Source of the DNA: Bacteroidaceae bacterium
GTDB lineage: Bacteria > Bacteroidota > Bacteroidia > Bacteroidales > Bacteroidaceae
Length of the DNA stretch: 64,000 nt
Direction of reading: 5' to 3'
NCBI GenBank assembly: GCA_017509605.1
Contig: JAFWPH010000028.1
Coordinates: 24,643-88,642 of the forward strand
Positions 25,433-33,389 of this stretch are shown here, piece by piece; the stretch's first letter is position 1; the number at the start of each line of letters is the position of its first letter. Under the pieces are notes generated by a model, which saw only the letters and a program-made list of their open reading frames with translations, did no database searches and had not been told where the DNA came from. A program made the translations under genes and the position numbers.

Positions 25433-25487
25433 GTGGATAGATTTGGGCTGCTTGCAACCACGATAAAAAATGCTAAAAGATCAATCT
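25433..25487 (+). promoter_or_regulatory. SAM-II-like riboswitch in the metK leader
   Basis: The element fits the SAM-II (SAM-alpha) aptamer layout. A short P1 stem GTGG/CCAC (25433-25436, 25458-25461) encloses a loop with GATTT, seven bases, TTGCA, the same spacing as the classic aptamer. After P1 comes GATAAA, four bases, GCTAAAA, the strongly conserved SAM-binding tail. P1 is only 4 base pairs, shorter than usual. The P2 pseudoknot may involve GCA with TGC and AGATT with AATCT. It sits at the 5' end of the transcript of the SAM synthetase gene, the expected target. About 120 bases separate it from the start codon, which is long for direct ribosome-site control. Confidence 0.62.
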
Positions 25488-25610
25488 TCGCCATTCAAGA
25501 ACAATGCACGAACATTGATAGCATGATTTTCACAAACCTTCCATTCAACTACTTTTTTATTATCAACCAGTCCCAGGGTTTACCCGAAGGACCTAAAAAC
25601 AGTTAGAGTT

Positions 25611-26900
25611 ATGGGATATTTGTACACATCTGAATCTGTATCAGAAGGACATCCAGACAAAGTGGCGGACCAGATTTCCGACGCAGTGCTCGACAATCTG
25701 CTCGCCTACGACCCCCAATCCAAGGTGGCGTGCGAGACCCTCGTGACCACAGGCCAGGTGGTGTTGGCCGGCGAGGTGAAGAGCGACGCTTACGTTGACT
25801 TGCAGGAGATAGCTCGCAAGACCATCCGCCGCATAGGCTACACCAAGTCGGAGTACCAGTTCGACGCTGACAGTTGCGGCGTGTTCTCAGCCATTCATGA
25901 GCAGAGTGGCGACATCAACCAGGGAGTAGAGAAAAAGGATCTCATGGACCAGGGTGCGGGTGACCAGGGCATGATGTTTGGCTACGCCACCACCGAGACA
26001 CCCGACTACATGCCTTTGGCGCTTTACCTTAGCCATCAGATACTTATGGAGTTGGCCGCCATCCGTCGTGAGGGCAAGGTCATGACCTACCTTCGCCCCG
26101 ACTCCAAGAGCCAGGTGACTGTGGAGTACAATAACGACGGTACTCCCGAGCGCATCCATACCATTGTGCTCTCCACACAGCACGACGAGTTTGTGCCTAC
26201 CGTCAATGGAGACGTGGAGTCGGCTGATCAACAGATGTGCCAGCGCATCAGCGACGATGTCCAGCACATCGTCATTCCAAGGGTTCTTGACAAGATAGGC
26301 GACGACAAGATCCGTGCCCTCTTCAAGCCCGGCATCAAATACTATATCAACCCCACCGGTCGTTTTGTGATTGGTGGCCCGCATGGCGACACAGGCTTGA
26401 CAGGTCGCAAGATCATCGTCGATACCTACGGTGGCAGGTCTGGACATGGCGGCGGCGCCTTCTCGGGTAAGGACCCCAGCAAGGTGGACCGCAGCGCGGC
26501 CTACGCCGCCCGTCATATAGCCAAGAACCTCGTGGCAGCTGGTGTGAGCGATGAACTTCTCGTGCAGGTGAGTTACGCTATAGGTGTGGCCGATCCCCTG
26601 AGCATTTTCGTCAACACCTTCGGCAAGAAGAAAGTCAACTTCACCGATGCTGAGATTGCCGAGAAGGTAGGTGAGATTTTCACTTTACGTCCATACGCCA
26701 TCGAGCAACGTCTCAAACTCCGCAACCCCATCTATGAGGAGACCGCAGCTTATGGTCACATGGGACGCAAGCCCGAGATTAAGGTGAAGCACTTCGAGAA
26801 CAAGTACGCCGGTGACAAGGACATCGAGGTGGAACTGTTCACTTGGGAGAAACTCGATTATGTGGATCAAGTGAGAAAAGCCTTTGGGATAGCACAATGA
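25611..26900 (+). CDS. metK: S-adenosylmethionine synthetase
   Basis: Cytoplasmic enzyme making S-adenosylmethionine from methionine and ATP. The 429 residues are typical of the Bacteroidetes form. Motifs visible: [18 protein letters not shown] near the N-terminus (ATP/metal site), [12 protein letters not shown] at about 117-128, and [20 protein letters not shown] near 275-295 (methionine/phosphate loop). A SAM-II-like element and a strong promoter lie upstream, giving feedback control by the product. The stop codon overlaps the start of the LOG-family gene. Confidence 0.97.
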   Translation: MGYLYTSESVSEGHPDKVADQISDAVLDNLLAYDPQSKVACETLVTTGQVVLAGEVKSDAYVDLQEIARKTIRRIGYTKSEYQFDADSCGVFSAIHEQSGDINQGVEKKDLMDQGAGDQGMMFGYATTETPDYMPLALYLSHQILMELAAIRREGKVMTYLRPDSKSQVTVEYNNDGTPERIHTIVLSTQHDEFVPTVNGDVESADQQMCQRISDDVQHIVIPRVLDKIGDDKIRALFKPGIKYYINPTGRFVIGGPHGDTGLTGRKIIVDTYGGRSGHGGGAFSGKDPSKVDRSAAYAARHIAKNLVAAGVSDELLVQVSYAIGVADPLSIFVNTFGKKKVNFTDAEIAEKVGEIFTLRPYAIEQRLKLRNPIYEETAAYGHMGRKPEIKVKHFENKYAGDKDIEVELFTWEKLDYVDQVRKAFGIAQ

Positions 26901-27454
26901 TGAAGAAGGCAACCATTTGTGTCTATTGTGCCTCGAGCGGTGAGATTGACCGGCACTATAAGGATGAGGCATACAGTCTTGGGCGGCTCATTGCCGCCCA
27001 GGGCTGGGACCTTGTCAACGGTGCGGGCAACGAGGGACTGATGTGTGCCGTCAGCGATGGTGCACTGTCGGTTGGAGGCACTGTCATCGGTGTGATCCCC
27101 ACGTTTATGGTACATGCTGGATGGTGTCACGAAAGGTTGACCCGTCTTGTGGAGACCGACCACATGCACGAGCGCAAGCAGCAGATGGCAGAGATGGCCG
27201 ACGCCTGCATCGCCTTGCCTGGTGGTTGTGGTACCATCGAAGAGCTCATGGAGGTAATCACCTGGAAAACGCTTGGCATCTACCCTAAGCCTATCGTTAT
27301 CCTCAACACCGGCGGCTATTACCAGCCCCTGCTCGACATGTTGCAGAAATCCGTGGACGAGCGCTTCATGAGAGAACGGAACAAAGAGGCCTGGACAGTG
27401 GCAGCCACACCTGAAGAGGCCATTGCCCATCTCCAGCGGCAATTGGAAGATTGA
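26897..27454 (+). CDS. LOG-family protein (TIGR00730, phosphoribohydrolase-like)
   Basis: Rossmann-like protein of 185 residues. The nucleotide motif [18 protein letters not shown] is near residues 98-115, and the N-terminus [14 protein letters not shown] is typical. Members cleave nucleoside 5'-monophosphates to base and ribose phosphate (cytokinin-activating LOG); older labels call them lysine decarboxylase, which is wrong for most. ATG at 26897 overlaps the metK stop (ATGA). A link to adenine or SAM by-product metabolism is only suggested by position. Confidence 0.87.
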   Translation: MMKKATICVYCASSGEIDRHYKDEAYSLGRLIAAQGWDLVNGAGNEGLMCAVSDGALSVGGTVIGVIPTFMVHAGWCHERLTRLVETDHMHERKQQMAEMADACIALPGGCGTIEELMEVITWKTLGIYPKPIVILNTGGYYQPLLDMLQKSVDERFMRERNKEAWTVAATPEEAIAHLQRQLED

Positions 27455-27476
27455 AACCCCTTGCGACAACATCAAG

Positions 27477-28379
27477 ATGATCATTACGGACTCCATATCA
27501 AACGCACCAGCCGACACCTTAGGCCTTGACAGCGCTGTCTGGTATCAGTATGTGCTGACAGCTGAGACGGGGCATGTGGAGACATTTGCCGACACCTTCC
27601 GTTTCGGTGCGGACAGAGGCTATTGTCTCAACGACACGTTGGTGGAGAGAGGCATGGCCGTTCCAGACAAGGGGATGGTCAGTGCCATGCGCAAAAAGAC
27701 TCTTGCCAACGACGCCAACACCGCCGGGTTGTTGCTTCTGACATTCATCTGCCTCTCCATCATCTTCAGCAAGGGGCGTTATCTCATTGCGTACCGCATC
27801 AAGGACTTCTTCCACAGTAAACGGAAATACTCAGACGAGTTCGTCAATCCCAACACCAGTGCCTGGCGCAACACGTTCGCGCTCTGCTCTGTGTTGAGCC
27901 TGTCGTTGAGCATGGTCTTCTATCTCTTCACTCGCGACAACTACAGCAGCGCGATGTGGAACCCGTACATTCCCTTTATGCTGGTCATAGGTTGCTTCCT
28001 CGTCTGCCTCGCTTGGATTTACCTCAAGGCTCTGCTCTATTATTTCCTCAACTGGATCTTCTTCGACAGGGAGTCAAACAAGAAGTGGATGTCGTCATAT
28101 TTTTTGATATATTCTCTTTTGTCTTTTGTGGTTTTCCCTATTTCTCTGCTGGCGATTTTTGGAAACTTTACGCCTCAAGTTACGCTCTATAGTTTGCTCT
28201 TTGTTCTAATTATCGCCAAAATTTTACTTTTTTTTAAGGTTGTGAGTAACTTTAAGGTGAAAAAGGGCGAATATTTGTATATTTTTTTGTACTTTTGCGC
28301 CGTGGAAATTGTGCCAGCACTTGCGATGTGGCAGATTTTCTCTAACACAGACAGAAATTTAACAGTAATTTTCTTTTAA
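27477..28379 (+). CDS. DUF4271 membrane protein
   Basis: Membrane protein of 300 residues typical of the Bacteroidetes gene that precedes the uroporphyrinogen-III synthase-like gene. About six or seven hydrophobic helices are seen from residue 85 on (LLLLTFICLSIIFSKGRYLI, AICCESS-free segments further on, FVVFPISLLAIFG). The N-terminal 80 residues are soluble. The last third is markedly T-rich and AT-rich compared with its neighbours. A -7-like box (28290-28297) inside the end of the gene could promote the next gene. The function is not known; the conserved pairing hints at a role near heme synthesis or cell envelope. Confidence 0.75.
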   Translation: MIITDSISNAPADTLGLDSAVWYQYVLTAETGHVETFADTFRFGADRGYCLNDTLVERGMAVPDKGMVSAMRKKTLANDANTAGLLLLTFICLSIIFSKGRYLIAYRIKDFFHSKRKYSDEFVNPNTSAWRNTFALCSVLSLSLSMVFYLFTRDNYSSAMWNPYIPFMLVIGCFLVCLAWIYLKALLYYFLNWIFFDRESNKKWMSSYFLIYSLLSFVVFPISLLAIFGNFTPQVTLYSLLFVLIIAKILLFFKVVSNFKVKKGEYLYIFLYFCAVEIVPALAMWQIFSNTDRNLTVIFF

Positions 28380-28382
28380 AGA

Positions 28383-29120
28383 ATGACAACCAAAATCTTA
28401 GTGTCGCAACCTCGTCCCAAAGTCGAGAGGTCGCCATATTTCGACCTTGAGAAGAAGTACGGAATAGAGATGGTATTCAGACCTTTTATCAAGGTGGAGC
28501 CAATGACTCCAAAAGATTTCCGTCAGCAGAGGGTTTCTATTCTTGACCATACTGCCATCGTCTTTACCTCACGCCATGCTATCGACCATTTCTTCAATCT
28601 GTGCAAGGGTTTGCGCGTGAATGTCCCTGATTCGATGAAGTACTTTTGTGTTTCAGAACTTGTAGCCCATTATATCAGCAAGTACGTTCAGTACCGCAAA
28701 CGCAAGGTTTTTGTGAGTCCCACAGGACATGTGGAAGGTTTGGTGCCTCTCATGCAGAAACACAAGGATGAGAAGTATTTCGTTCCACAGTCGTCAGTTC
28801 ACAATGATGACATGAAGAACATGCTTGACGAGGCTGGCCTCACCCACACCGAGGCTGTGATGTACTATACGGTGAGCAATGATTTTGGCAAGGATGAGAA
28901 ACTTGACTACAACATGCTTGTCTTCTTCAGTCCCGAGGGCATTCGCACACTGCTCAAGGATTTCCCCAACTTCGAGCAGGGTGATGTTGCGATAGCTTGC
29001 CTTGGGCAGAAGACGATCAAGGAGGCTGAAGACCATGGTCTGAGGGTTGATTTACAGCCGACAGAGGAGCTTCGCTCAGTTCCCGCGATGATAGAGGCCT
29101 ATATCAAAGGTCGCGGATAA
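28383..29120 (+). CDS. hemD: Uroporphyrinogen-III synthase-like protein (HemD family)
   Basis: Protein of 245 residues related to HemD, which closes the linear tetrapyrrole to uroporphyrinogen III. It starts TTKILVSQPRPKVERSPYFD and contains HTAIVFTSRHAIDHFF and FFSPEGIRTLLKDFPNFEQG with a late ACLGQKTIKEAEDHGLRVD, all typical. In Bacteroidetes this paralogue is conserved beside DUF4271 and rnpA rather than with other heme genes, so it may act in something other than heme synthesis. It is 3 bases after the DUF4271 gene. Confidence 0.75.
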   Translation: MTTKILVSQPRPKVERSPYFDLEKKYGIEMVFRPFIKVEPMTPKDFRQQRVSILDHTAIVFTSRHAIDHFFNLCKGLRVNVPDSMKYFCVSELVAHYISKYVQYRKRKVFVSPTGHVEGLVPLMQKHKDEKYFVPQSSVHNDDMKNMLDEAGLTHTEAVMYYTVSNDFGKDEKLDYNMLVFFSPEGIRTLLKDFPNFEQGDVAIACLGQKTIKEAEDHGLRVDLQPTEELRSVPAMIEAYIKGRG

Positions 29121-29150
29121 GAAAGCGTCAAAGTTGATAAAATATAAAAT

Positions 29151-29185
29151 ATTGGGCCGGCAAGGATATTTCTTGCCGGCCCAAT
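29151..29185 (+). terminator. Strong hairpin between hemD-like gene and rnpA
   Basis: Perfect 14-base stem ATTGGGCCGGCAAG / CTTGCCGGCCCAAT with a 7-base loop. No T-run follows, so it may be a weak terminator, an RNA-processing site or an RNA-stabilising hairpin. Confidence 0.5.
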
Positions 29186-29220
29186 CGTTGTAATTGGGAA
29201 ATAAATACTAAATTCGCACC

Positions 29221-29625
29221 ATGATAACAACAGACCACACATTGCTGAAGTCGGAACGACTGAACAAGAAGAAGGCCATCGAAGCCCTCTTCGGCGGAGG
29301 CAACCTCTCTTTTGCCGCCTATCCTTTCCGTGCTGTCTTCTCCATATCGGAGCGAGAGGATGTGTCGGCGAGGATTCTGATCAGCATACCCAAGCACCGT
29401 TTGCGTCATGCTGTTGACCGCAACCGGATGAAGCGTTTGGTTCGTGAGGCATACCGGATGAACAAGGGTGTATTGTGGGATGTGGCCGACCGTTGTGACT
29501 GTACTGTCAATATCGCTTTCATCTGCATCAGCGACAGGGTGTCCACCTACCGGGACGTGCAGCGGAGTGTCTGCAAGCTGTTGCAGCGCACTGCCGAGGC
29601 GATAGCAAAAAACACGAAGTTATGA
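29221..29625 (+). CDS. rnpA: Ribonuclease P protein component
   Basis: Protein subunit of RNase P, needed for 5' maturation of tRNA. The 134 residues start with [20 protein letters not shown] and carry the family signature [16 protein letters not shown] at about 68-83. It overlaps yidD by 4 bases, the common bacterial arrangement. There is no rpmH directly upstream, as is usual in Bacteroidetes. Confidence 0.95.
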   Translation: MITTDHTLLKSERLNKKKAIEALFGGGNLSFAAYPFRAVFSISEREDVSARILISIPKHRLRHAVDRNRMKRLVREAYRMNKGVLWDVADRCDCTVNIAFICISDRVSTYRDVQRSVCKLLQRTAEAIAKNTKL

Positions 29626-29873
29626 GCGCATTCAAGGCTATATGGGGCGCGGTATGCAAGGTGTTGTCCTTCATCCTGCTTGTTCCCATCTATTTCTACC
29701 GCAAGTGCATCTCGCCCTACACACCGCCATCTTGCAGGTTCACACCCACGTGTTCGCAGTATGCTGTTGAGGCCATCAAGAAGCACGGTCCGTTCTATGG
29801 CACTTATCTCGCCATACGCCGCATCCTTCGCTGTCATCCCTGGGGTGGCAGTGGTTACGACCCTGTGCCATGA
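29622..29873 (+). CDS. yidD: Membrane protein insertion efficiency factor YidD
   Basis: Small protein of 83 residues assisting membrane protein insertion by YidC. It has the near-invariant [19 protein letters not shown] and [14 protein letters not shown] motifs and an N-terminal amphipathic/hydrophobic helix. It overlaps both neighbours by 4 bases (ATGA each side), so rnpA, yidD and the TatD gene form a tightly coupled operon. Confidence 0.95.
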   Translation: MSAFKAIWGAVCKVLSFILLVPIYFYRKCISPYTPPSCRFTPTCSQYAVEAIKKHGPFYGTYLAIRRILRCHPWGGSGYDPVP

Positions 29874-30586
29874 GTCCATTGGTCGATATCCATACGCACC
29901 AGCCTCATCCGTCGTCGGAAGGCAAGGAAGTGGTTTGTCTCGACATCACCGAACTGCACCAAACTCACCACGGGGATTTCGATGAGATATGCCATGCTAT
30001 GGAAGGCAGTGGTGCTTACGTCTCCCTGGGGATTCATCCTTGGAACGCAGGGCTTGACGACACGGCCAAGTTTATGGATTGTCTCCAGGCAGTAATCAAG
30101 AATTGCCCTAATATACTGCTTATCGGCGAAGCGGGACTCGACAAGTCCCGGCCGGTGGATTTCAGTTTGCAGGAAGAAGTTTTCCGTCAGCAGGTCGTAT
30201 TGAGCGAGATTTGTCGCAAGCCCATGGTCATCCATTGTGTGAGGGCTTTCGACGACTTGTTGCGGATAAGGAAAGCGTTGCATCCTTTTCAGCGATGGAT
30301 TGTCCACGGTTTCAGGGGAAAGCCCCAACAAGCCGAGCAGTTGTTGCGCGCCGGCATGGATATCTCTTTGGGTGAGCGTTTCCACCCTGATGTGCCTCAT
30401 GTTGTTCCGTTGGACCGTCTTTGGGTTGAGACCGACATGGGAAAAACGACGATTTCATCGGTATATTCAGCCATCATCGAGGCATTGGGTATTCACTTGG
30501 ATTTATTGGTCGATAGTGTTTACCGACGTTTCATCCAACTGACAGAAAACTGCGATTTATCAACTCATACCCAGTCATCACTATGA
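29870..30586 (+). CDS. TatD-family metal-dependent hydrolase
   Basis: Cytoplasmic hydrolase of 238 residues resembling TatD DNases. The metal site begins [10 protein letters not shown]; further family stretches are [25 protein letters not shown] and the late [11 protein letters not shown]. Slightly shorter than E. coli TatD, as common in Bacteroidetes. Its stop overlaps the start of a GH43-like lipoprotein gene. Confidence 0.85.
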   Translation: MSPLVDIHTHQPHPSSEGKEVVCLDITELHQTHHGDFDEICHAMEGSGAYVSLGIHPWNAGLDDTAKFMDCLQAVIKNCPNILLIGEAGLDKSRPVDFSLQEEVFRQQVVLSEICRKPMVIHCVRAFDDLLRIRKALHPFQRWIVHGFRGKPQQAEQLLRAGMDISLGERFHPDVPHVVPLDRLWVETDMGKTTISSVYSAIIEALGIHLDLLVDSVYRRFIQLTENCDLSTHTQSSL

Positions 30587-31665
30587 ACAAGTATCTTATG
30601 ACCCTCATGCTCCTTGTTGGAGCGGCCCTTGGTTGCAAATCCCAGAACTTGCAGAAAGGCGAGTACTACCTGTATTGCCACATGAACGGTGGCGTGGCAT
30701 GGACAGCTTACGCCGTCAGCGAGGACGGTGTTCATTTCAAGGACATCCGTCAAGGCGATTCCATATTCAGTGACCACAAGGTGGCCCGTATCGAGGGCCG
30801 TACTCGTGACGCTTACATCTGCCGCAAGCATGACGGCACGGGCTATCTGATGGTCTGCACCGACATGGATGCCAGCGAGGCGAGCCGTCGTCGATTGGGC
30901 AAGGTGGAGACGTGGGACAACTACGGCATAGACTTGCTGACGAGCAAAGACCTCATCAACTGGGAGTCCATCACGCTCGACTACCGCAAGGGTCCTGCCA
31001 TCTTCTGCAACCCAGAGGATAAGTCGGTCTATAAGGACTGGAGCACCATCAACCGTGTTTGGGCGCCGCAAGTGGTCTGGGACCCAAATTACAAGTGGAA
31101 GAACGGTAAGAAGGGTGGCTACATGATGTATTACTCCATGTGGAACCGTGCTGAGGAACCCTACGACCGCATGTATTATTCGTACGTTGACGAGACCTTC
31201 ACTCAGGTTACCCAGCCGCGTTTGCTCTTTGACTGGGGCTATGCCACCATCGACGCCGATATCAACTGGGTGCAGGCCGACAAACGCTGGCACATGATGA
31301 TCAAGAAGGAGGGCGGTAAGCCCGGCCTCTTCACCTCCACGAGCAAGCGCCTCACGGGCAAGTGGGGAGAGCCCGTGGAAGACGATTATGTGGATTTCGA
31401 GGGCAACAAGAAATGCGAGGGAGTGTCTGCCTTTCAGATTGAAGGCGACGACACTTGGCGCATCGCCTATATCGAGTACTCCTCACGTCCCAAAAACTAC
31501 CGTATCTGCAAGGCCGACCGCAAGATGCGCAATTTCTCCGACCCGCAGAACATTCAGGGAGTGAAAAGTCCTCAGCATGGCAGTTTCATGCGTATCACAG
31601 AAGAAGAGTACCGATTGCTCTTAGCTTGGGACAAAGCCTACAAGACACCCTATCAAGAGAACTAA
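30583..31665 (+). CDS. GH43-like beta-propeller lipoprotein
   Basis: Predicted lipoprotein of 360 residues. The signal ends GAALGCKSQ, with the lipobox cysteine at residue 18. The mature part looks like a five-bladed glycosidase propeller: TAYAVSEDGVHFKDIRQG, TRDAYICRKHDGTGYLMVCT, RVWAPQVVWDPNYKWKNG and EGVSAFQIEGDDTWRIAYIE. These fit the GH43/62/32/68 fold, with candidate acids in DAYI, APQ/WDP and EGVSAF. The substrate is unknown. Unusually, its start overlaps the TatD stop by 4 bases, placing a surface glycosidase-like gene at the end of a housekeeping operon. Confidence 0.68.
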   Translation: MNKYLMTLMLLVGAALGCKSQNLQKGEYYLYCHMNGGVAWTAYAVSEDGVHFKDIRQGDSIFSDHKVARIEGRTRDAYICRKHDGTGYLMVCTDMDASEASRRRLGKVETWDNYGIDLLTSKDLINWESITLDYRKGPAIFCNPEDKSVYKDWSTINRVWAPQVVWDPNYKWKNGKKGGYMMYYSMWNRAEEPYDRMYYSYVDETFTQVTQPRLLFDWGYATIDADINWVQADKRWHMMIKKEGGKPGLFTSTSKRLTGKWGEPVEDDYVDFEGNKKCEGVSAFQIEGDDTWRIAYIEYSSRPKNYRICKADRKMRNFSDPQNIQGVKSPQHGSFMRITEEEYRLLLAWDKAYKTPYQEN

Positions 31666-31774
31666 GGGGAGTAGCGAAAGAAACATGAGTCGTAATCATC
31701 GATAACTTGTTGAACACCTCCTGTGTTGGCATAGAGTTTCAGTTGGAATTTTGACCACAAGTCCGAACAATATC

Positions 31775-32155
31775 TTAGATTTCTGTAGCTGTGAACAAAT
31801 CATCCATCTTAACCTGGGACTGCACGATGCCGCTGTGTGCATTTTGTTTGACACCGTATGTAGTAATCATGACTAATTGCAAGGCTTTTTTTGATTTAGT
31901 GGCCTCACGGAAAACTTGCATCTTTTTCCTGAGTTTTTGCTCATAGTCATGGTCGATGGTGAACTCTCCTACGGAGAACTTGATTTCACAAATGTTGGTC
32001 GTTCTGTCGCGCCGGTCGATGAGGAGGTCAATTTGTGCCTTTCCGGTTTCAGTCTCTCCTTGCCATGAGGAAATGTCGGTCAAGAGGGCGCTGATTCCGA
32101 TAGCTTTCTTCACTTGGACGATATGGTCCTTGCATACCTGTTTTTTTAATTGCAA
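31775..32155 (-). pseudogene. C-terminal remnant of an AAA-family ATPase (PD-(D/E)XK tail)
   Basis: The frame encodes the last 120 or so residues of the common Bacteroidales ATP-binding proteins of about 370-380 residues. It has GISALLTDISSWQGE, the nuclease-like AQIDLLIDRRDRTTNICEIK, and the usual end VKMDDLFTATEI. No P-loop part exists upstream: in the same frame a stop lies at 32180-32182, and the only start is a TTG in a poly-A context. An inverted repeat (32160-32199) lies at the break. The gene was probably cut by a deletion or insertion. Confidence 0.72.
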
Positions 32156-32159
32156 ACTT

Positions 32160-32199
32160 AGGTGCGGAAACTTATGTTTTTACCCATGTTTCCGCACCT
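32160..32199. repeat. Perfect inverted repeat (12-base arms) at ATPase remnant break
   Basis: AGGTGCGGAAAC (32160-32171) and GTTTCCGCACCT (32188-32199) with a 16-base spacer. It stands exactly where homology to the ATPase stops. It may be an excision scar, a small mobile-element end, or an RNA hairpin of the minus-strand unit. Confidence 0.7.
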
Positions 32200-32224
32200 G
32201 AGTTGGATTTCCATGGGCTTTCTT

Positions 32225-32311
32225 TCATGCCACACTGAGCCCTCGCACGTAATACAGAGACTCTGGGATGTTATCGGTATAGTTCCCAAGTAATGCAATG
32301 GAGGGTGCCAT
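32225..32311 (-). CDS. Possible small ORF (28 residues)
   Basis: An open frame of 28 codons starting MAPSIALLGNYTDNIPES follows a -7-like box TATATTTG on the minus strand (about 32333-32326). The ORF has no obvious Shine-Dalgarno. It may be a real short peptide or an N-terminal scrap of a lost gene. I do not recognise it. Confidence 0.25.
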   Translation of the reverse strand: MAPSIALLGNYTDNIPESLYYVRGLSVA

Positions 32312-32424
32312 AATTATCGTTTTTTGCAAATATACGAAAAAGGCACGCCATTTTGTGGCAGAGGTTTGGTTTTTTTGTTCATTGATCATCGACCGTTGGC
32401 CGTTATAAAATGGCCGAAAAACTC

Positions 32425-32442
32425 ATTGTGTGCGCACACAAT
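32425..32442. promoter_or_regulatory. 18-base perfect palindrome upstream of the tiny-ORF unit
   Basis: ATTGTGTGCGCACACAAT is a perfect palindrome located 77 bases upstream of the -7 box at 32519. It has the size and symmetry of an operator for a dimeric regulator. Confidence 0.5.
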
Positions 32443-32518
32443 ATTGACGTAAATCAACAAATCGGCATTTTTTAGTCGAAACACCTTGTAAAGTTTATCC
32501 TGTATCGGGGATAGTTCC

Positions 32519-32526
32519 TACTTTTG
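32519..32526 (+). promoter_or_regulatory. -7 promoter box (TACTTTTG) of the tiny-ORF unit
   Basis: TACTTTTG followed by C. A weak -33 TTTA lies at 32494-32497 (21 bases). The transcript should start near 32533 and run to the terminator at 33192-33224, about 690 bases. Confidence 0.6.
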
Positions 32527-32559
32527 CATCGTCAAAAAGGAAATTACTGAGGTAAAAAG

Positions 32560-32658
32560 ATGGTGAACGGCCAGCGGGCCGTCAGTAATCAGGAGAGAAT
32601 GGCAAACAGCCACATCATCCAGGGCCGCTCAATAAGTAGCTACGAGAAAAGGCATTGA
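32560..32658 (+). CDS. Possible small ORF 1 of the tiny-ORF unit (32 residues)
   Basis: Soluble, basic peptide starting MVNGQRAVSNQERMANSHII, closely following the predicted transcript start. GAGG lies 8-9 bases before the ATG, a good Shine-Dalgarno for this organism. A perfect hairpin ACGGCC-AGCG-GGCCGT falls inside its 5' part (32567-32582), so this stretch could be an RNA element instead. Not recognised. Confidence 0.35.
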   Translation: MVNGQRAVSNQERMANSHIIQGRSISSYEKRH

Positions 32659-32786
32659 TTGTAGGAATTGATTGAAGAGTTAGAATTGCGTATTGTTTTT
32701 AGGATAATCATTTATTAACCATGGAAGTCGCGGAGGTTTCGGTTTACACCTCGCGACGACCGACTAAAAGAAAGGAGATTGTTTTT

Positions 32787-32864
32787 ATGGAAACAATGAC
32801 ATTAGTAATCGGCGCAGTAATAGTAATCGCCGCCGTGGTGAGCAACTTCACAATCATGAAATAA
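32787..32864 (+). CDS. Tiny hydrophobic peptide 1 (25 residues, single helix)
   Basis: The peptide METMTLVIGAVIVIAAVV followed by a short polar end is one transmembrane helix. AAAGGAG lies 9 bases before the ATG, an unusually strong ribosome site for a Bacteroidales gene. An in-frame ATG at 32721 would give a 47-residue form with a basic N-terminus. That longer start sits at the edge of a strong hairpin (GTCGC ... GCGAC, 32727-32757), so initiation at 32787 may be controlled. Size and make-up resemble type I toxins or small membrane regulators. No family recognised. Confidence 0.5.
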   Translation: METMTLVIGAVIVIAAVVSNFTIMK

Positions 32865-33045
32865 ACCATGTTTTCCGCATAGCGGAGCAAGGTAAGTTTC
32901 GGATTTGAATACTCCCGAAGAAGAACTAACATGTAGGACAGAGGTGGTGCAGCACAGCATCACGCCCACTGAGAGCAGACAAACGAGAGGCATAGGTGTC
33001 CGGAGTCTGTCGCAGGAAGTGGGAAAAAGAGGAAAGGATTGTTTT

Positions 33046-33111
33046 ATGATTGCATTATTAGGAGTTATCAGTTTGATGGTTGCAGTTTTGGTATTGGCCT
33101 TCAAGAATTAA
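33046..33111 (+). CDS. Tiny hydrophobic peptide 2 (21 residues, single helix)
   Basis: The peptide MIALLGVISLMVAVLVLAF, ending in two further residues after a lysine, is one transmembrane helix. Its leader AAAGGATTGTTTTATG closely matches that of peptide 1 (AAAGGAGATTGTTTTTATG), so the two units look like diverged duplicates. The frame is open upstream to a TTG at 32905, which would give a 68-residue protein with a polar N-terminus; the strong ribosome site favours the short form. It is followed after 80 bases by a perfect terminator. No family recognised. Confidence 0.5.
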   Translation: MIALLGVISLMVAVLVLAFKN

Positions 33112-33191
33112 TACAAGCACTGAGCATTCCAACAAACTTGTGTTAGCGCAGTATTACCAAGAAGAGTGGAATTCGAATCATATATTGGAAC

Positions 33192-33224
33192 CCCCGTCAG
33201 GCATTGGTCTGACGGGGATTTTTT
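33192..33224 (+). terminator. Strong intrinsic terminator of the tiny-ORF unit
   Basis: Perfect 9-base stem CCCCGTCAG / CTGACGGGG (33192-33200, 33209-33217) with an 8-base loop, then A and six T residues. Confidence 0.95.
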
Positions 33225-33288
33225 CATGCCATCCAGTTTGCCCACCATGAAAAACTCGCCGCGTCAAGTCATAAAATCCGCTTTTCCT

Positions 33289-33319
33289 TTTGCCAAGAAA
33301 TGAATATTATCTATTTTTG
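33289..33319 (+). promoter_or_regulatory. Consensus promoter (TTTG-N19-TATTTTTG)
   Basis: TTTG at 33289-33292, exactly 19 bases, TATTTTTG at 33312-33319 followed by C. It drives the DUF389 gene and probably the overlapping regulator gene. Confidence 0.82.
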
Positions 33320-33389
33320 CAGTAAAAAAAAGAGGAGTTGCATGAGGCTCCATTTTACATCTACCGGAACAGAGAAATAAGAGAACAAT

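Noticed and set aside
32905..33045. TTG-initiated N-terminal extension of tiny peptide 2
   Set aside because: Not excluded, but TTG lacks a ribosome site, while the ATG at 33046 has a strong one with spacing like that of peptide 1.
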